Source of the DNA: JBOIBN01 sp050739575
Lineage (GTDB): Bacteria; Pseudomonadota; Gammaproteobacteria; JAKDMP01
Direction of reading: 5' to 3'
Length of the DNA: 41,831 bases
NCBI GenBank assembly: GCA_050739575.1
Contig: JBOIBN010000014.1
Coordinates: 1 to 41,831 of the forward strand
Position numbers and translations under genes: made by a program. Position 1 is the stretch's first letter. Each line of letters starts with the position of its first letter. Below the pieces are notes generated by a model. That model did not search any database and was not told where the DNA came from. It saw only the letters and a program-made list of their open reading frames with translations. Shown piece by piece: positions 1-7,891 of the stretch.

Positions 1-129
1 GATCAGCACCACGAAGGCGAGGACCGAGCACAGGAGCGGCAGGATGGCGTAGCGGCGCAGGCCCGGCTCGGTAATCAGTTCCACGCCCTTGACCAGCGCC
101 TGGAAGCCGGCCAGGAAGCCGGAGATCAT
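1..129 (-). CDS. CysZ/EI24-like membrane protein, N-terminal fragment cut by window edge
   Basis: Only the first 43 codons are inside the window. The reading frame starts at the ATG complementary to 127-129 and runs open off the left edge. The visible protein begins MISGFLAGFQALVKGVELI and continues into a hydrophobic stretch (ILPLLCSVLAFVVLI) likely to be the first membrane segment. The GF-xx-G-x-xLI opening followed by LRR-Y-xxxPLL is what I expect of the CysZ/EI24 family, inner-membrane proteins of which E. coli CysZ takes part in sulfate uptake. The start overlaps the queF stop by four bases (ATGA), so the two genes are probably translationally coupled. The family call rests on a short fragment. 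Confidence 0.6.
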   Translation of the reverse strand, partial: MISGFLAGFQALVKGVELITEPGLRRYAILPLLCSVLAFVVLI

Positions 130-515
130 GGCAGGGTGACGGGCGGTGGGGCGTTCCAGCCGGACGTGCGGTGCTCGGCGACGATCTCGGTCGTGATGCC
201 GCCGCGCACATTGAACCGGGCACGCAAACGCAGGTAACGCGGGGCGAGGGCGGCGACGAGATCGTCGGCGATGCGGTTCGTGACCGCCTCGTGGAAGGCG
301 CCCTCGTCGCGGTAGGACCACAGGTAGAGTTTGAGGCTTTTCAGTTCCACGCAGCGCTCGGCAGGCACGTATTGGAGTTCGAGGCGCGCGAAGTCCGGCT
401 GGCCGGTGAGCGGACACAGACAGGTGAACTCGGGCAAATCCATGCGGATGGTGTAATCGCGGTCCGACTGCGGATTGGCGAAGGTTTCGAGAGTTCTAGA
501 AGGAGCGCTCGGCAT
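126..515 (-). CDS. queF: NADPH-dependent 7-cyano-7-deazaguanine reductase, short (type I) QueF
   Basis: Reduces preQ0 to preQ1 with NADPH, a cytosolic step of queuosine tRNA-modification biosynthesis. The 129-residue protein carries the QueF signatures. FTCLCPLTGQPDF at about 30-42 contains the cysteine expected to form the thioimide with the nitrile (Cys34) and the conserved acid (Asp41). ELKSLKLYLW at about 57-66 is the NADPH-binding QueF motif. The length fits the single-domain type I enzyme rather than the roughly 280-residue E. coli-type tandem-fold enzyme. It is divergent from smc across a 66-base gap and overlaps the downstream CysZ-like gene by four bases. No other queuosine gene lies in the window. 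Confidence 0.95.
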   Translation of the reverse strand: MPSAPSRTLETFANPQSDRDYTIRMDLPEFTCLCPLTGQPDFARLELQYVPAERCVELKSLKLYLWSYRDEGAFHEAVTNRIADDLVAALAPRYLRLRARFNVRGGITTEIVAEHRTSGWNAPPPVTLP

Positions 516-581
516 GGCGGCGTGGCTGTGGGCTCGGCCGATAATTTACACTAACGCCTTGTAAAGCCCCCACGGTCTCGA

Positions 582-3500
582 ATGCGGCTCAAGCGGATTA
601 AACTGGTGGGATTCAAGTCCTTCGTTGACCCTACCAGTGTCGAGTTCCCCAGCGTGCTCGTCGGCATCGCCGGACCCAACGGTTCGGGGAAGTCGAACAT
701 CGTCGATGGCGTGCGCTGGGTCATGGGCGAAAGTTCGGCGCGGCATTTGCGCGGCGGCCAGATGTCTGACGTCATCTTCAATGGCTCCTCCGGCCGCCAG
801 CCGCTTGGGAGCGCTGCGGTCGAGATGGTCTTCGACAACAGCGAGGGTCGGCTCGGCGGCGAATATGCGAACTGGAGCGAAATCGCGATCCGGCGCAGCG
901 TGGATCGCGAGGGAATCTCCAGCTACTACCTGAACGGCACCCGCTGCCGGCGCCGCGACATTACCGACGTCTTTCTCGGCACGGGGCTTGGACCGCGCAG
1001 CTACGCGATCATGGAGCAGGGCACGATCAGCCGTCTGGTGGAGTCCAAACCCGAGGAGTTGCGCGAATTCCTGGAAGAGGCCGCCGGCGTTTCGCGCTAC
1101 AAGGAGCGGCGGCGGGAAACCGAAAACCGTATTCACCACACCCGGGAGAATCTCGAGCGCGTGGACGACGTGCTCGAAGAGGTCGGCAAGCAGCTCGCGC
1201 ATCTGCGTTGTCAGGCCCGGGCCGCGGAGCGCTACAAGGAACTGAAGAGCGAAGAGCGGCGACGGCGTGCCGAATTGTTGGCCCTGCGCATGCAGGCACT
1301 CGATGCCGAGCTGGGCGAACGCGAAAAAGAGGCGCGCGATCGGAATCTCTCCGTGGAAGCCGAAGTTACACGCGAGCGCGCTGTAGAGCGCGAACTTATC
1401 AGCGCGCGCGCCGAGCATGATGCAGCCGTAGAGGCTGCCGGCAAGATTCAGCAGCGTTACTTCGAATTGCAGACCGAGGTTGCGCGGCTGGAAGAAGCGA
1501 TTACCGGGGCGCGGCGCGAGCATGGATTGCATCAGGAGCGTCTGCAAGCGCTCACAGCGCAGCTTGCCGAGAACGAACAGCGGGCCGCGGCCGATGTTGA
1601 ACGTGCGGCTGCTCTGCACGCCGAGCTTGAACGGCGTGAACCGGAGCTGCGGGCCGCGCAGGAGCGAAGCCAGGAGGCTCAGACCGCACGCGATGCCGGC
1701 GAGGCCGCGACCGAGGCCGCACAACAGGCGAACCTGGGCCACCGCGAAGCGCTTGTCGAAGCACGGCACCGCCTCGACATCGCGCAAACCGAGTCGAGCG
1801 CTGCCGCCGAGCACGAAGAGACTTTGCGGCGCCGCTTTGAACGCATTGCCGAGGAACGCGGCCGTCTCGAAACAGAGACTTCGTCGGCCGCCGGCAAGAC
1901 CGCTCACGATGAAGTTACGGATCTTCGGCAGCGGGCTGACGAAGCGCAGGCGGCGGCCGAGAAGGCCGAAGCGAAGGCCCGTGAGCAACGCTTGCGGCTG
2001 CGCGAAGCGGCCGAGCAACTGGCCGACGCACAGCGCGAACTCGCCGGCGTCGAAGGTCGCTTGCAATCTCTGGAGGCTTTGGCCCGAGCCGAACGCGGCG
2101 GCGAAGCCGTCGAGCAATGGTTGACCGCCCATGGTCTCGATCGCGCCCGCCGTCTGGCTGCGGCGCTCGACATTCAATCCGGCTGGGAGTGGGCGGTGGA
2201 AGTGGCGCTCGGCGCCGGCCTTGCGGCGGTCGAAGTCCCAGCTCTGGATAAAGAGCTTGCCGCCGAACTAAATCGGCTCGCTGCCGGTGAACTCGATCTC
2301 GTTGTGCCCGGCCCCGAGGCGTCCGCGGCTTCCGGAACGCTTGCGGCGCAGGTTGCGAGTCCCTACCCGGCGGTGCGCGAGCTTTTGTCTGCTATCCGCA
2401 CGGTTGAAACTTATGCCGAGGCGCTTGCGCTGTGCGAACGTTTGAGCCCCGGCGAATCGCTCATCACGCGTGACGGCACCTGGATGGGGCGGCACTGGCT
2501 GCGCGTGGTGCGACCCGCGGAGAAGGGCGCCGGCGTCATCGAACGCGAACGTGAACGCGAGCGTCTGGCCGAAAGTCACGCCGTTCTTGGCCGCCAACTT
2601 ACCGTCGCCAGGAACGTCCGCGACGAAGCCGAGCAATTGCTGGCAGAGACCGAATCGCAGAACTCACAAGCGAGGGATGCGGCCCGCTTTGCGCAGGAAG
2701 CGCTCGCGGGGGGACTTGCGGCCGAGGCTGCCGCGACGGGGCGGGAGCGTGGTATGGCCGAGCGGATCGCCGCACTGGCGGAGGAGATGGCCGAGATCGA
2801 GAGCGGTTTAGGCGACGTGGCGGCGGAACGCAACCGGCTCGCCGGGAAGGAGCAAGAGATCGCGCGCCGACTGGATGCGCTCGAATCCGAACGTGGGGAA
2901 CACGAATCCGCGCTGGCCGCCGCAAGACAGTCCGCGCAGCGGGCGCGCAGCGACGCGGAGGCACTGCGGGGCGCGCGCGAGGCGTTCGCGTTGCAACTGG
3001 AATCGACTCGTGCGCAAGTCGTTGCGGCGGAAGAAACCGCCGCCCGGCTACGTTCCGAACATGAAAAACTGATGATCGAGCGCCGGCAGGTGGAAGGCCG
3101 GCTCGGAGAACTGGGCGAACCGGGTTCCGATTTGCAGGAGCAACTTCAACAACGGCTCGACGCGCATCATAAACTGGACGGCGAGCTCGCTGCGGCGCGC
3201 GATCGGGCCGCCGTAATCGAGGCCCGCGTGGCGGAGTCGGAACGGAATCGGCGGGCAATTTCCGCCCGCGTTGCAGAACTGCGCGAAACGCTGCAAACCG
3301 CGCGGCTGGCCGTGCAGGAACTCAGGACCCGCCGCGAGGGCCTCGCCGAACAACTCTCCGAACTGGGCGCGGATCCCGCCGCAGTGCTGTCGGAAATCGA
3401 ATCCGGCGCCGAGGCAATCGAGTGGGAGCGGCGGCTGGAGGAACTCGCGCAGCGCATTCAGCGGCTCGGCGCAATCAATCTTGCCGCGATAGACGAGTGC

Positions 3501-4079
3501 GCCGCGCAGGCTCAGCGCGAGGAGTATCTCAAGCGGCAACACGCCGATCTCAGCGAAGCACTGGCGACGCTCGAAGATGCGATCCGCAGGATTGACCGCG
3601 AGACGCGTGCGCGTTTCAAGGAAACCTTCGACAGCGTCAACGCGCGTTTCGGCGAACTCTTTCCGCGTCTTTTCGGCGGCGGTTCGGCTGCGTTGGTGTT
3701 GACGGGTGAAGAACTTCTCGATGCTGGTGTGGAAGTGATGGCGCGCCCTCCCGGCAAGAAGAATGCCACCATCCAGGTACTTTCGGGCGGCGAGAAGGCG
3801 CTGGTTGCAATTGCTCTTATCTTTGCCATCTTCGAACTCAATCCCGCGCCCTTCTGTCTGCTTGACGAAGTGGACGCGCCGATGGACGATTCCAACATTG
3901 AACGTTTCTGTTCCCTGGTGCGCGAAATGTCGGAGCGCACCCAGTTCGTGCTCATCACCCACAACCGGCGCAGCATGGCCCTGTGTCACCAACTCATCGG
4001 GGTGACGATGCAGGAGCCCGGCGTGTCGCGGTTGGTTGGCGTTGACATAGACGAGGCCGAGCGCCTCGCAGTGGGCTGA
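582..4079 (+). CDS. smc: chromosome segregation protein SMC
   Basis: Structural maintenance of chromosomes ATPase, the core of the SMC-ScpAB condensin that organises and helps segregate the nucleoid. The 1165-residue protein has the full architecture. The N-terminal head has Walker A GPNGSGKSN at about 31-39. Long Ala/Glu/Arg-rich coiled coils flank a non-coiled hinge at roughly 500-640. The C-terminal head has the LSGGEKA signature near 1067 and Walker B LLDEVDAPMDD near 1093-1103. The partner genes scpA and scpB are in the same window at 18633-20194. It opens the smc-zipA-ligA trio typical of gammaproteobacteria. The start gives the canonical MRLKRIKLVGFKSF opening. Confidence 0.98.
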   Translation: MRLKRIKLVGFKSFVDPTSVEFPSVLVGIAGPNGSGKSNIVDGVRWVMGESSARHLRGGQMSDVIFNGSSGRQPLGSAAVEMVFDNSEGRLGGEYANWSEIAIRRSVDREGISSYYLNGTRCRRRDITDVFLGTGLGPRSYAIMEQGTISRLVESKPEELREFLEEAAGVSRYKERRRETENRIHHTRENLERVDDVLEEVGKQLAHLRCQARAAERYKELKSEERRRRAELLALRMQALDAELGEREKEARDRNLSVEAEVTRERAVERELISARAEHDAAVEAAGKIQQRYFELQTEVARLEEAITGARREHGLHQERLQALTAQLAENEQRAAADVERAAALHAELERREPELRAAQERSQEAQTARDAGEAATEAAQQANLGHREALVEARHRLDIAQTESSAAAEHEETLRRRFERIAEERGRLETETSSAAGKTAHDEVTDLRQRADEAQAAAEKAEAKAREQRLRLREAAEQLADAQRELAGVEGRLQSLEALARAERGGEAVEQWLTAHGLDRARRLAAALDIQSGWEWAVEVALGAGLAAVEVPALDKELAAELNRLAAGELDLVVPGPEASAASGTLAAQVASPYPAVRELLSAIRTVETYAEALALCERLSPGESLITRDGTWMGRHWLRVVRPAEKGAGVIERERERERLAESHAVLGRQLTVARNVRDEAEQLLAETESQNSQARDAARFAQEALAGGLAAEAAATGRERGMAERIAALAEEMAEIESGLGDVAAERNRLAGKEQEIARRLDALESERGEHESALAAARQSAQRARSDAEALRGAREAFALQLESTRAQVVAAEETAARLRSEHEKLMIERRQVEGRLGELGEPGSDLQEQLQQRLDAHHKLDGELAAARDRAAVIEARVAESERNRRAISARVAELRETLQTARLAVQELRTRREGLAEQLSELGADPAAVLSEIESGAEAIEWERRLEELAQRIQRLGAINLAAIDECAAQAQREEYLKRQHADLSEALATLEDAIRRIDRETRARFKETFDSVNARFGELFPRLFGGGSAALVLTGEELLDAGVEVMARPPGKKNATIQVLSGGEKALVAIALIFAIFELNPAPFCLLDEVDAPMDDSNIERFCSLVREMSERTQFVLITHNRRSMALCHQLIGVTMQEPGVSRLVGVDIDEAERLAVG

Positions 4080-4102
4080 GGGTTTCGCCGAGGATTGCGG
4101 GC

Positions 4103-4729
4103 ATGTGGATCTTGTACCTCATTCTGATTGCGCTCGGTGTGGCGCTGGTGATCGGCATTTATTTCTATACGCGCAGTCATCCGCCGGACGAACCGTTTGC
4201 GCGTGATGAGTATTCCACGGCCCTCGAGGAGGCGGGCTCACGCGATGAGCTTTCGTTGACGCGACGGCGAGCGCCGGTTCCCTACGAACGGAACGCCATG
4301 TGGCCGGATAAACCGGCCGCGGCGCAAAACGGTTCCAAGATTTTTACCGTGACGGTGCGTCTCGCCGAGGCGGGCATTCCGACTGCGACGGTAATCGAAA
4401 CGCTCGCCCGACTCGGGTTTACGCCGGGAGAACACCAGATCTATCATCGGATCGACTCTGATGGAACCCCGCTGTACAGCGTGGCCGATCTGTTCGAACC
4501 CGGCATTCTGCATCCCCTGCCCGAGGATTCGCACCTGCGCGGACTCGCCTTTTTCTTCGCTGCACAACCAGGTGCGGCGGCTGTCGCACGTCTGGATCGC
4601 ATGTTGGGAGCGGTGCATGAATGCGCCGAACGCCTCGGTGGGCACATCGAGGATCGTGAGCATCATCCCCTGACGGCGGCGCGTGAACTCGAACTCAAAC
4701 TGACGGCTGCCGGAGCCCGCGGTGGCTGA
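4103..4729 (+). CDS. zipA: cell division protein ZipA (short form)
   Basis: Inner-membrane anchor that tethers FtsZ to the membrane at the division site. Residues 1-22 form one membrane segment (MWILYLILIALGVALVIGIYF), preceded by no signal peptide. A charged linker of only about 50 residues follows. The C-terminal FtsZ-binding domain spans roughly 78-200 and includes GFTPGEHQIYHR and YSVADLFEPG, which match the ZipA-C pattern. At 208 residues it is much shorter than E. coli ZipA (about 328), mainly because the long Pro/Gln-rich linker is missing. The position between smc and ligA supports the call. Confidence 0.93.
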   Translation: MWILYLILIALGVALVIGIYFYTRSHPPDEPFARDEYSTALEEAGSRDELSLTRRRAPVPYERNAMWPDKPAAAQNGSKIFTVTVRLAEAGIPTATVIETLARLGFTPGEHQIYHRIDSDGTPLYSVADLFEPGILHPLPEDSHLRGLAFFFAAQPGAAAVARLDRMLGAVHECAERLGGHIEDREHHPLTAARELELKLTAAGARGG

Positions 4730-4745
4730 ACCGACGAAATCCTGG

Positions 4746-4852
4746 AAATGCAACCACAGAGGCGCGGAGTACGCGGAGAGGAAACAATGATTCAAGTTTC
4801 CTTACTCTTCAACCCAGGATCTCTGTGATCTCCTCGTGCTTCGCGGTGCAAA
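4746..4852. repeat. imperfect inverted repeat of the ACCACAGAGGC-type dispersed family
   Basis: In the gap between zipA and ligA a left arm starting AACCACAGAGGCGCGGAG (about 4745-4775) is followed by a right arm (about 4822-4852). The reverse complement of the right arm reads CACCGCGAAGCACGAGGAG and ends in CACAGAG. The arms are diverged copies of one motif facing each other over about 45 bases. A second relative lies at 34564-34615. This looks like a dispersed noncoding repeat. No open frame of note spans it. Confidence 0.5.
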
Positions 4853-4897
4853 AAGAGTTGATTGCAGTTCCGTGGCTTTCTTGAATAAGTGCGCAAA

Positions 4898-7234
4898 ATG
4901 ACGGTTGGTGCACGGCGCGAAGTCGAAGAACTGCGCGAGGAGCTGTGTCGCCACAATTATCTTTACTACGTGGAGAACGCACCGGAGGTATCCGACGCAG
5001 ACTACGATCGACTGCTGCGTCGGCTGCAGGAGCTGGAATCCGCGCATCCGGAATTGATTAGGTCGGACAGTCCCACGCAGCGCGTCGGCGCGCCGCCGGA
5101 CAGCGCCTTTTCCGAAGTGCGCCATCGCATGCCGATGCTTTCTCTCGCCAACGCCTTCGAGGAGAACGAGCTGCGCGAGTTCGATCGCCGCGTGCATTCT
5201 AAACTTGGAAGCACTGAGCCGATCGAATACATGGCGGAGCCCAAGTTCGACGGTCTCGCCGTGAATCTGCTCTACGAGTCGGGGAGGTTTGCGCAGGCGG
5301 CGACGCGCGGCGACGGCGAAACCGGCGAAGACGTGAGCGCCAATGTGCGCACCATCCGCGCGGTACCCCTGGTACTTCGGGCCGAGGGCGAAGCGCCGGC
5401 AACGCTCGACGTGCGCGGCGAGGTTTACATGCCGAAGGCGGGCTTCAACCGCATGAATGCCGAAGCGGAAAAGCGCGGGGAACGGACGTTTGTGAATCCG
5501 CGTAACGCCGCTGCGGGCAGCTTGCGTCAGCTCGACCCGAAGATCAGTGCGGCGCGGCCGCTCGCGTTTTTTGCCTACGCCGTCGGCGGGGCAGAAAAAG
5601 AGCTGGGCGTCGCGCGCCAGAGCGATCTGCTCGAGCGCCTGGAGCGTCTCGGCCTTCCCGTGTGCCGCGAGCGGCGCGTGGTTCGTGGCGTGGAGGGGTG
5701 TCTCGATTTCCATCGCGAACTCGGCGCAAGACGCAAGGAACTTCCGTTCGAAATAGACGGCGTCGTGTTCAAGGTCAACCGCTTCGACTGGCAGCGCAGG
5801 CTCGGCACGGTATCGCGTGCGCCGCGCTGGGCGATCGCACACAAGTTTCCCGCCGAGGAGGTGACGACGCGGGTACGTGCGGTGGAATGGAACGTCGGTC
5901 GCACCGGCGCGCTCACGCCCGTCGCCAAGCTCGAACCCGTGTTCGTCGGCGGCGTGACCGTCTCCAACGCGACGCTGCACAATCCTGACGAACTCGCGAA
6001 GAAGGGCGTATGGGTCGGGGCGAAGGTGGTGGTGCGACGCGCCGGCGACGTCATTCCGGAAGTTGTCAAGGTCATCGGCAAGTCGCCACCGGGTACGAAG
6101 TTTCCGCATCCGCCCGAGATCTGTCCCGTGTGCGGTTCGCATGTGCAGCAGCGCGTGCGCGAAATCCGCGACAAGGGCGGCATGCGCGCGAGCACGAAGC
6201 TTGCGGTGTGGGAATGTGTAGGAAGGATGCAATGCCCGGCGCAGCTCGCCCGTTCGATCGAGCATTTCGTATCGCGTCGCGCGGCGGACATTGAAGGCTT
6301 CGGTGAACGGCTTTGCGCCATGCTGGTGGAAACGGGCGACGTGAAGACGCTTGCCGACATCTACCGCCTGCGCGAGGAAACCCTGCGCGACCTCGAAGGC
6401 TATGCGGAACTGTCAGCCGCCAATTTGGCGCGCGCGATTGACGCCCGCCGCAAGCTGCCGCTTGCGCGCTTCCTCAATGCGATCGGCATCCCCGAAATCG
6501 GCGAGGTCGGCGCCAAGCAGCTTGCGCACTTGCTCGGCAAACTCGATTATCTGCGCGATTGTCCGGCGGAAGTGCTGGCTTGTTTCGAAGGCATCGGACT
6601 CACAGTCGGACGTCTGGCGGAAGAGTTTTTCGCGGAAGACAACAGCCGTGAGGCACTCGATTCCTTCTTCGAGTCCGATACGGGCTTTTCGCTGGAAGAA
6701 GTGGCGCCGGCGCCGGAAGCTTATGCATCGGTTACCTTCGGCAAACTGATCGACAATCTCCGGATCCAGGGGCTGGGCGCAAAAACCGCCGATCAAATCG
6801 GCGAACAACTGAAACGATTTTCCGATCTCGAAGACTGCGACGAAGAAACCGAAATGAAGAACAATCTGTCTGTGCTCGCGCGGCGCGGGTTGAGCGAATT
6901 CCTGGGCAATGACGAAAACCGCGAGCGAGTCCGCGCGATTAACCGGTGGCTGAAGCGCACGGGCATTTATGTCGGCAATGCGCCGAAGCGAACGCAATCT
7001 CCTCGCGGGCGATTGGCGGGCAAGACATTCGTATTGACGGGAACGCTCGATTCCATGACCCGTGAGGACGCGACGGAGCGCATCGCGCAGCAAGGCGGCA
7101 AGGTGGCGGGCAGCGTGTCTGGCAAGACCGATTACGTCATCGCAGGCGCTGAACCCGGCTCGAAGCTCGACAAGGCTCGTCGGCTGGGAATCGAAACGCT
7201 GGACGAGAACGCCTTTCTCAAGTTGCTCCGATAA
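4898..7234 (+). CDS. ligA: NAD-dependent DNA ligase LigA, with an extra C-terminal insertion
   Basis: Seals nicks in replication and repair using NAD+. The domains in order are the Ia/adenylation domain with the AEPKFDGLA motif (active-site Lys near 116), the OB fold, a four-cysteine zinc finger (CPVC about 410-413, then two later Cys), helix-hairpin-helix repeats, and a C-terminal BRCT domain starting at RGRLAGKTFVLTGTL. At 778 residues it is about 100 longer than E. coli LigA (671). The extra segment lies between the HhH region and BRCT, roughly nucleotides 6661-6960. An in-frame GTG at 4889 is an alternative start. I prefer the ATG, and neither has a clear Shine-Dalgarno sequence. It converges on argR. 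Confidence 0.97.
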   Translation: MTVGARREVEELREELCRHNYLYYVENAPEVSDADYDRLLRRLQELESAHPELIRSDSPTQRVGAPPDSAFSEVRHRMPMLSLANAFEENELREFDRRVHSKLGSTEPIEYMAEPKFDGLAVNLLYESGRFAQAATRGDGETGEDVSANVRTIRAVPLVLRAEGEAPATLDVRGEVYMPKAGFNRMNAEAEKRGERTFVNPRNAAAGSLRQLDPKISAARPLAFFAYAVGGAEKELGVARQSDLLERLERLGLPVCRERRVVRGVEGCLDFHRELGARRKELPFEIDGVVFKVNRFDWQRRLGTVSRAPRWAIAHKFPAEEVTTRVRAVEWNVGRTGALTPVAKLEPVFVGGVTVSNATLHNPDELAKKGVWVGAKVVVRRAGDVIPEVVKVIGKSPPGTKFPHPPEICPVCGSHVQQRVREIRDKGGMRASTKLAVWECVGRMQCPAQLARSIEHFVSRRAADIEGFGERLCAMLVETGDVKTLADIYRLREETLRDLEGYAELSAANLARAIDARRKLPLARFLNAIGIPEIGEVGAKQLAHLLGKLDYLRDCPAEVLACFEGIGLTVGRLAEEFFAEDNSREALDSFFESDTGFSLEEVAPAPEAYASVTFGKLIDNLRIQGLGAKTADQIGEQLKRFSDLEDCDEETEMKNNLSVLARRGLSEFLGNDENRERVRAINRWLKRTGIYVGNAPKRTQSPRGRLAGKTFVLTGTLDSMTREDATERIAQQGGKVAGSVSGKTDYVIAGAEPGSKLDKARRLGIETLDENAFLKLLR

Positions 7235-7303
7235 GCAGACAATTGCCGTCGTTGTGGATGCTTTCCAGAGGACTGCAGGCCGGGAATCCGGTGGAATGGC
7301 GGA

Positions 7304-7735
7304 TCAAGTTGAGGCTTTTTCCGATAGCAGCGAGCCCACCGCTTCGGCTACTACCGCAATCGGCGGCGGCGCTGTCACGGCGATGAATACGGTATCGTCG
7401 CCGGCAATGGTGCCTACCACTCCCGCGATTTTCTTCTGATCCAGACAAACTGCCAGCGGTTGCGCATAACCGGGACGCGTGCGGATCACAAGCAGGCTGG
7501 GAGACACCGAGGTGAGGGTAAAGCGAGGCATGCCGGCCGGTGGGGGCTCAACCTGCTGGTAGTGTCCAGCGAATTTTTGAATGCCGAGTTTCTTCATGCG
7601 CCGCGAGAGGGTGGGTTGCGTCGCCTTGAAACCGGCGCGCTCGAGCATGGCGAGAAATGTCGCCTGATCGGGAATTTCGCGATCCGACACCAGCTTGAGT
7701 ATGGTTTCGTCAAGAGTCAGGGTTCTTACCTCCAT
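7304..7735 (-). CDS. argR: arginine repressor ArgR family regulator
   Basis: Hexameric arginine-responsive DNA-binding regulator. The 143-residue length is typical. The N-terminal winged helix is visible: QATFLAMLERAGF followed by TQPTLSRRMKKLGI, the ArgR recognition-helix region. The C-terminal oligomerisation and arginine-binding domain includes VVGTIAGDDTVFIAV, close to the family GTIAGDDT motif. It is divergently transcribed from the arginine biosynthesis operon across a 156-base AT-rich region with ARG-box-like half sites. It therefore most likely controls that operon and perhaps itself. Confidence 0.93.
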   Translation of the reverse strand: MEVRTLTLDETILKLVSDREIPDQATFLAMLERAGFKATQPTLSRRMKKLGIQKFAGHYQQVEPPPAGMPRFTLTSVSPSLLVIRTRPGYAQPLAVCLDQKKIAGVVGTIAGDDTVFIAVTAPPPIAVVAEAVGSLLSEKAST

Positions 7736-7796
7736 CGCTGCCGGCAGGCCGCGCTGTGCAGGAGCAGAAAGAGACTATCTCATAAACGCATAAGGT

Positions 7797-7862
7797 TTGC
7801 ATTATTATGAATTAGTTCGTATAATTTTGCGTTAGATACAGATATAATCATATTTATTCATT
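7797..7862 (+). promoter_or_regulatory. putative sigma-70 promoter with ARG-box-like half sites for the arg operon
   Basis: This is an AT-rich island in GC-rich DNA between argR and argD. TTGCAT (7797-7802) and TATAAT (7820-7825) are separated by 17 bases, a good -35/-10 pair on the plus strand. A second TATAAT lies at 7843-7848. The TGAAT half site at 7808-7812 falls inside the spacer, and ATTCA occurs at 7856-7860 and again at 7887-7891. These match halves of the E. coli ARG box (TGAAT-N4-ATTCA), but no complete palindrome is present. Repression by ArgR over the promoter is inferred from the layout. Confidence 0.55.
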
Positions 7863-7891
7863 GCGGAGACGCATATTTTAAGGAAAATTCA

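Noticed and set aside
546..2177. 543-codon open frame on the minus strand opposite smc
   Set aside because: Antisense to a certain gene, no recognisable domain; a by-product of high GC and coiled-coil codon use.
4802..6265. 487-codon minus-strand frame opposite ligA
   Set aside because: Covers the LigA adenylation domain in antisense and has Arg/His-rich, non-protein-like composition.
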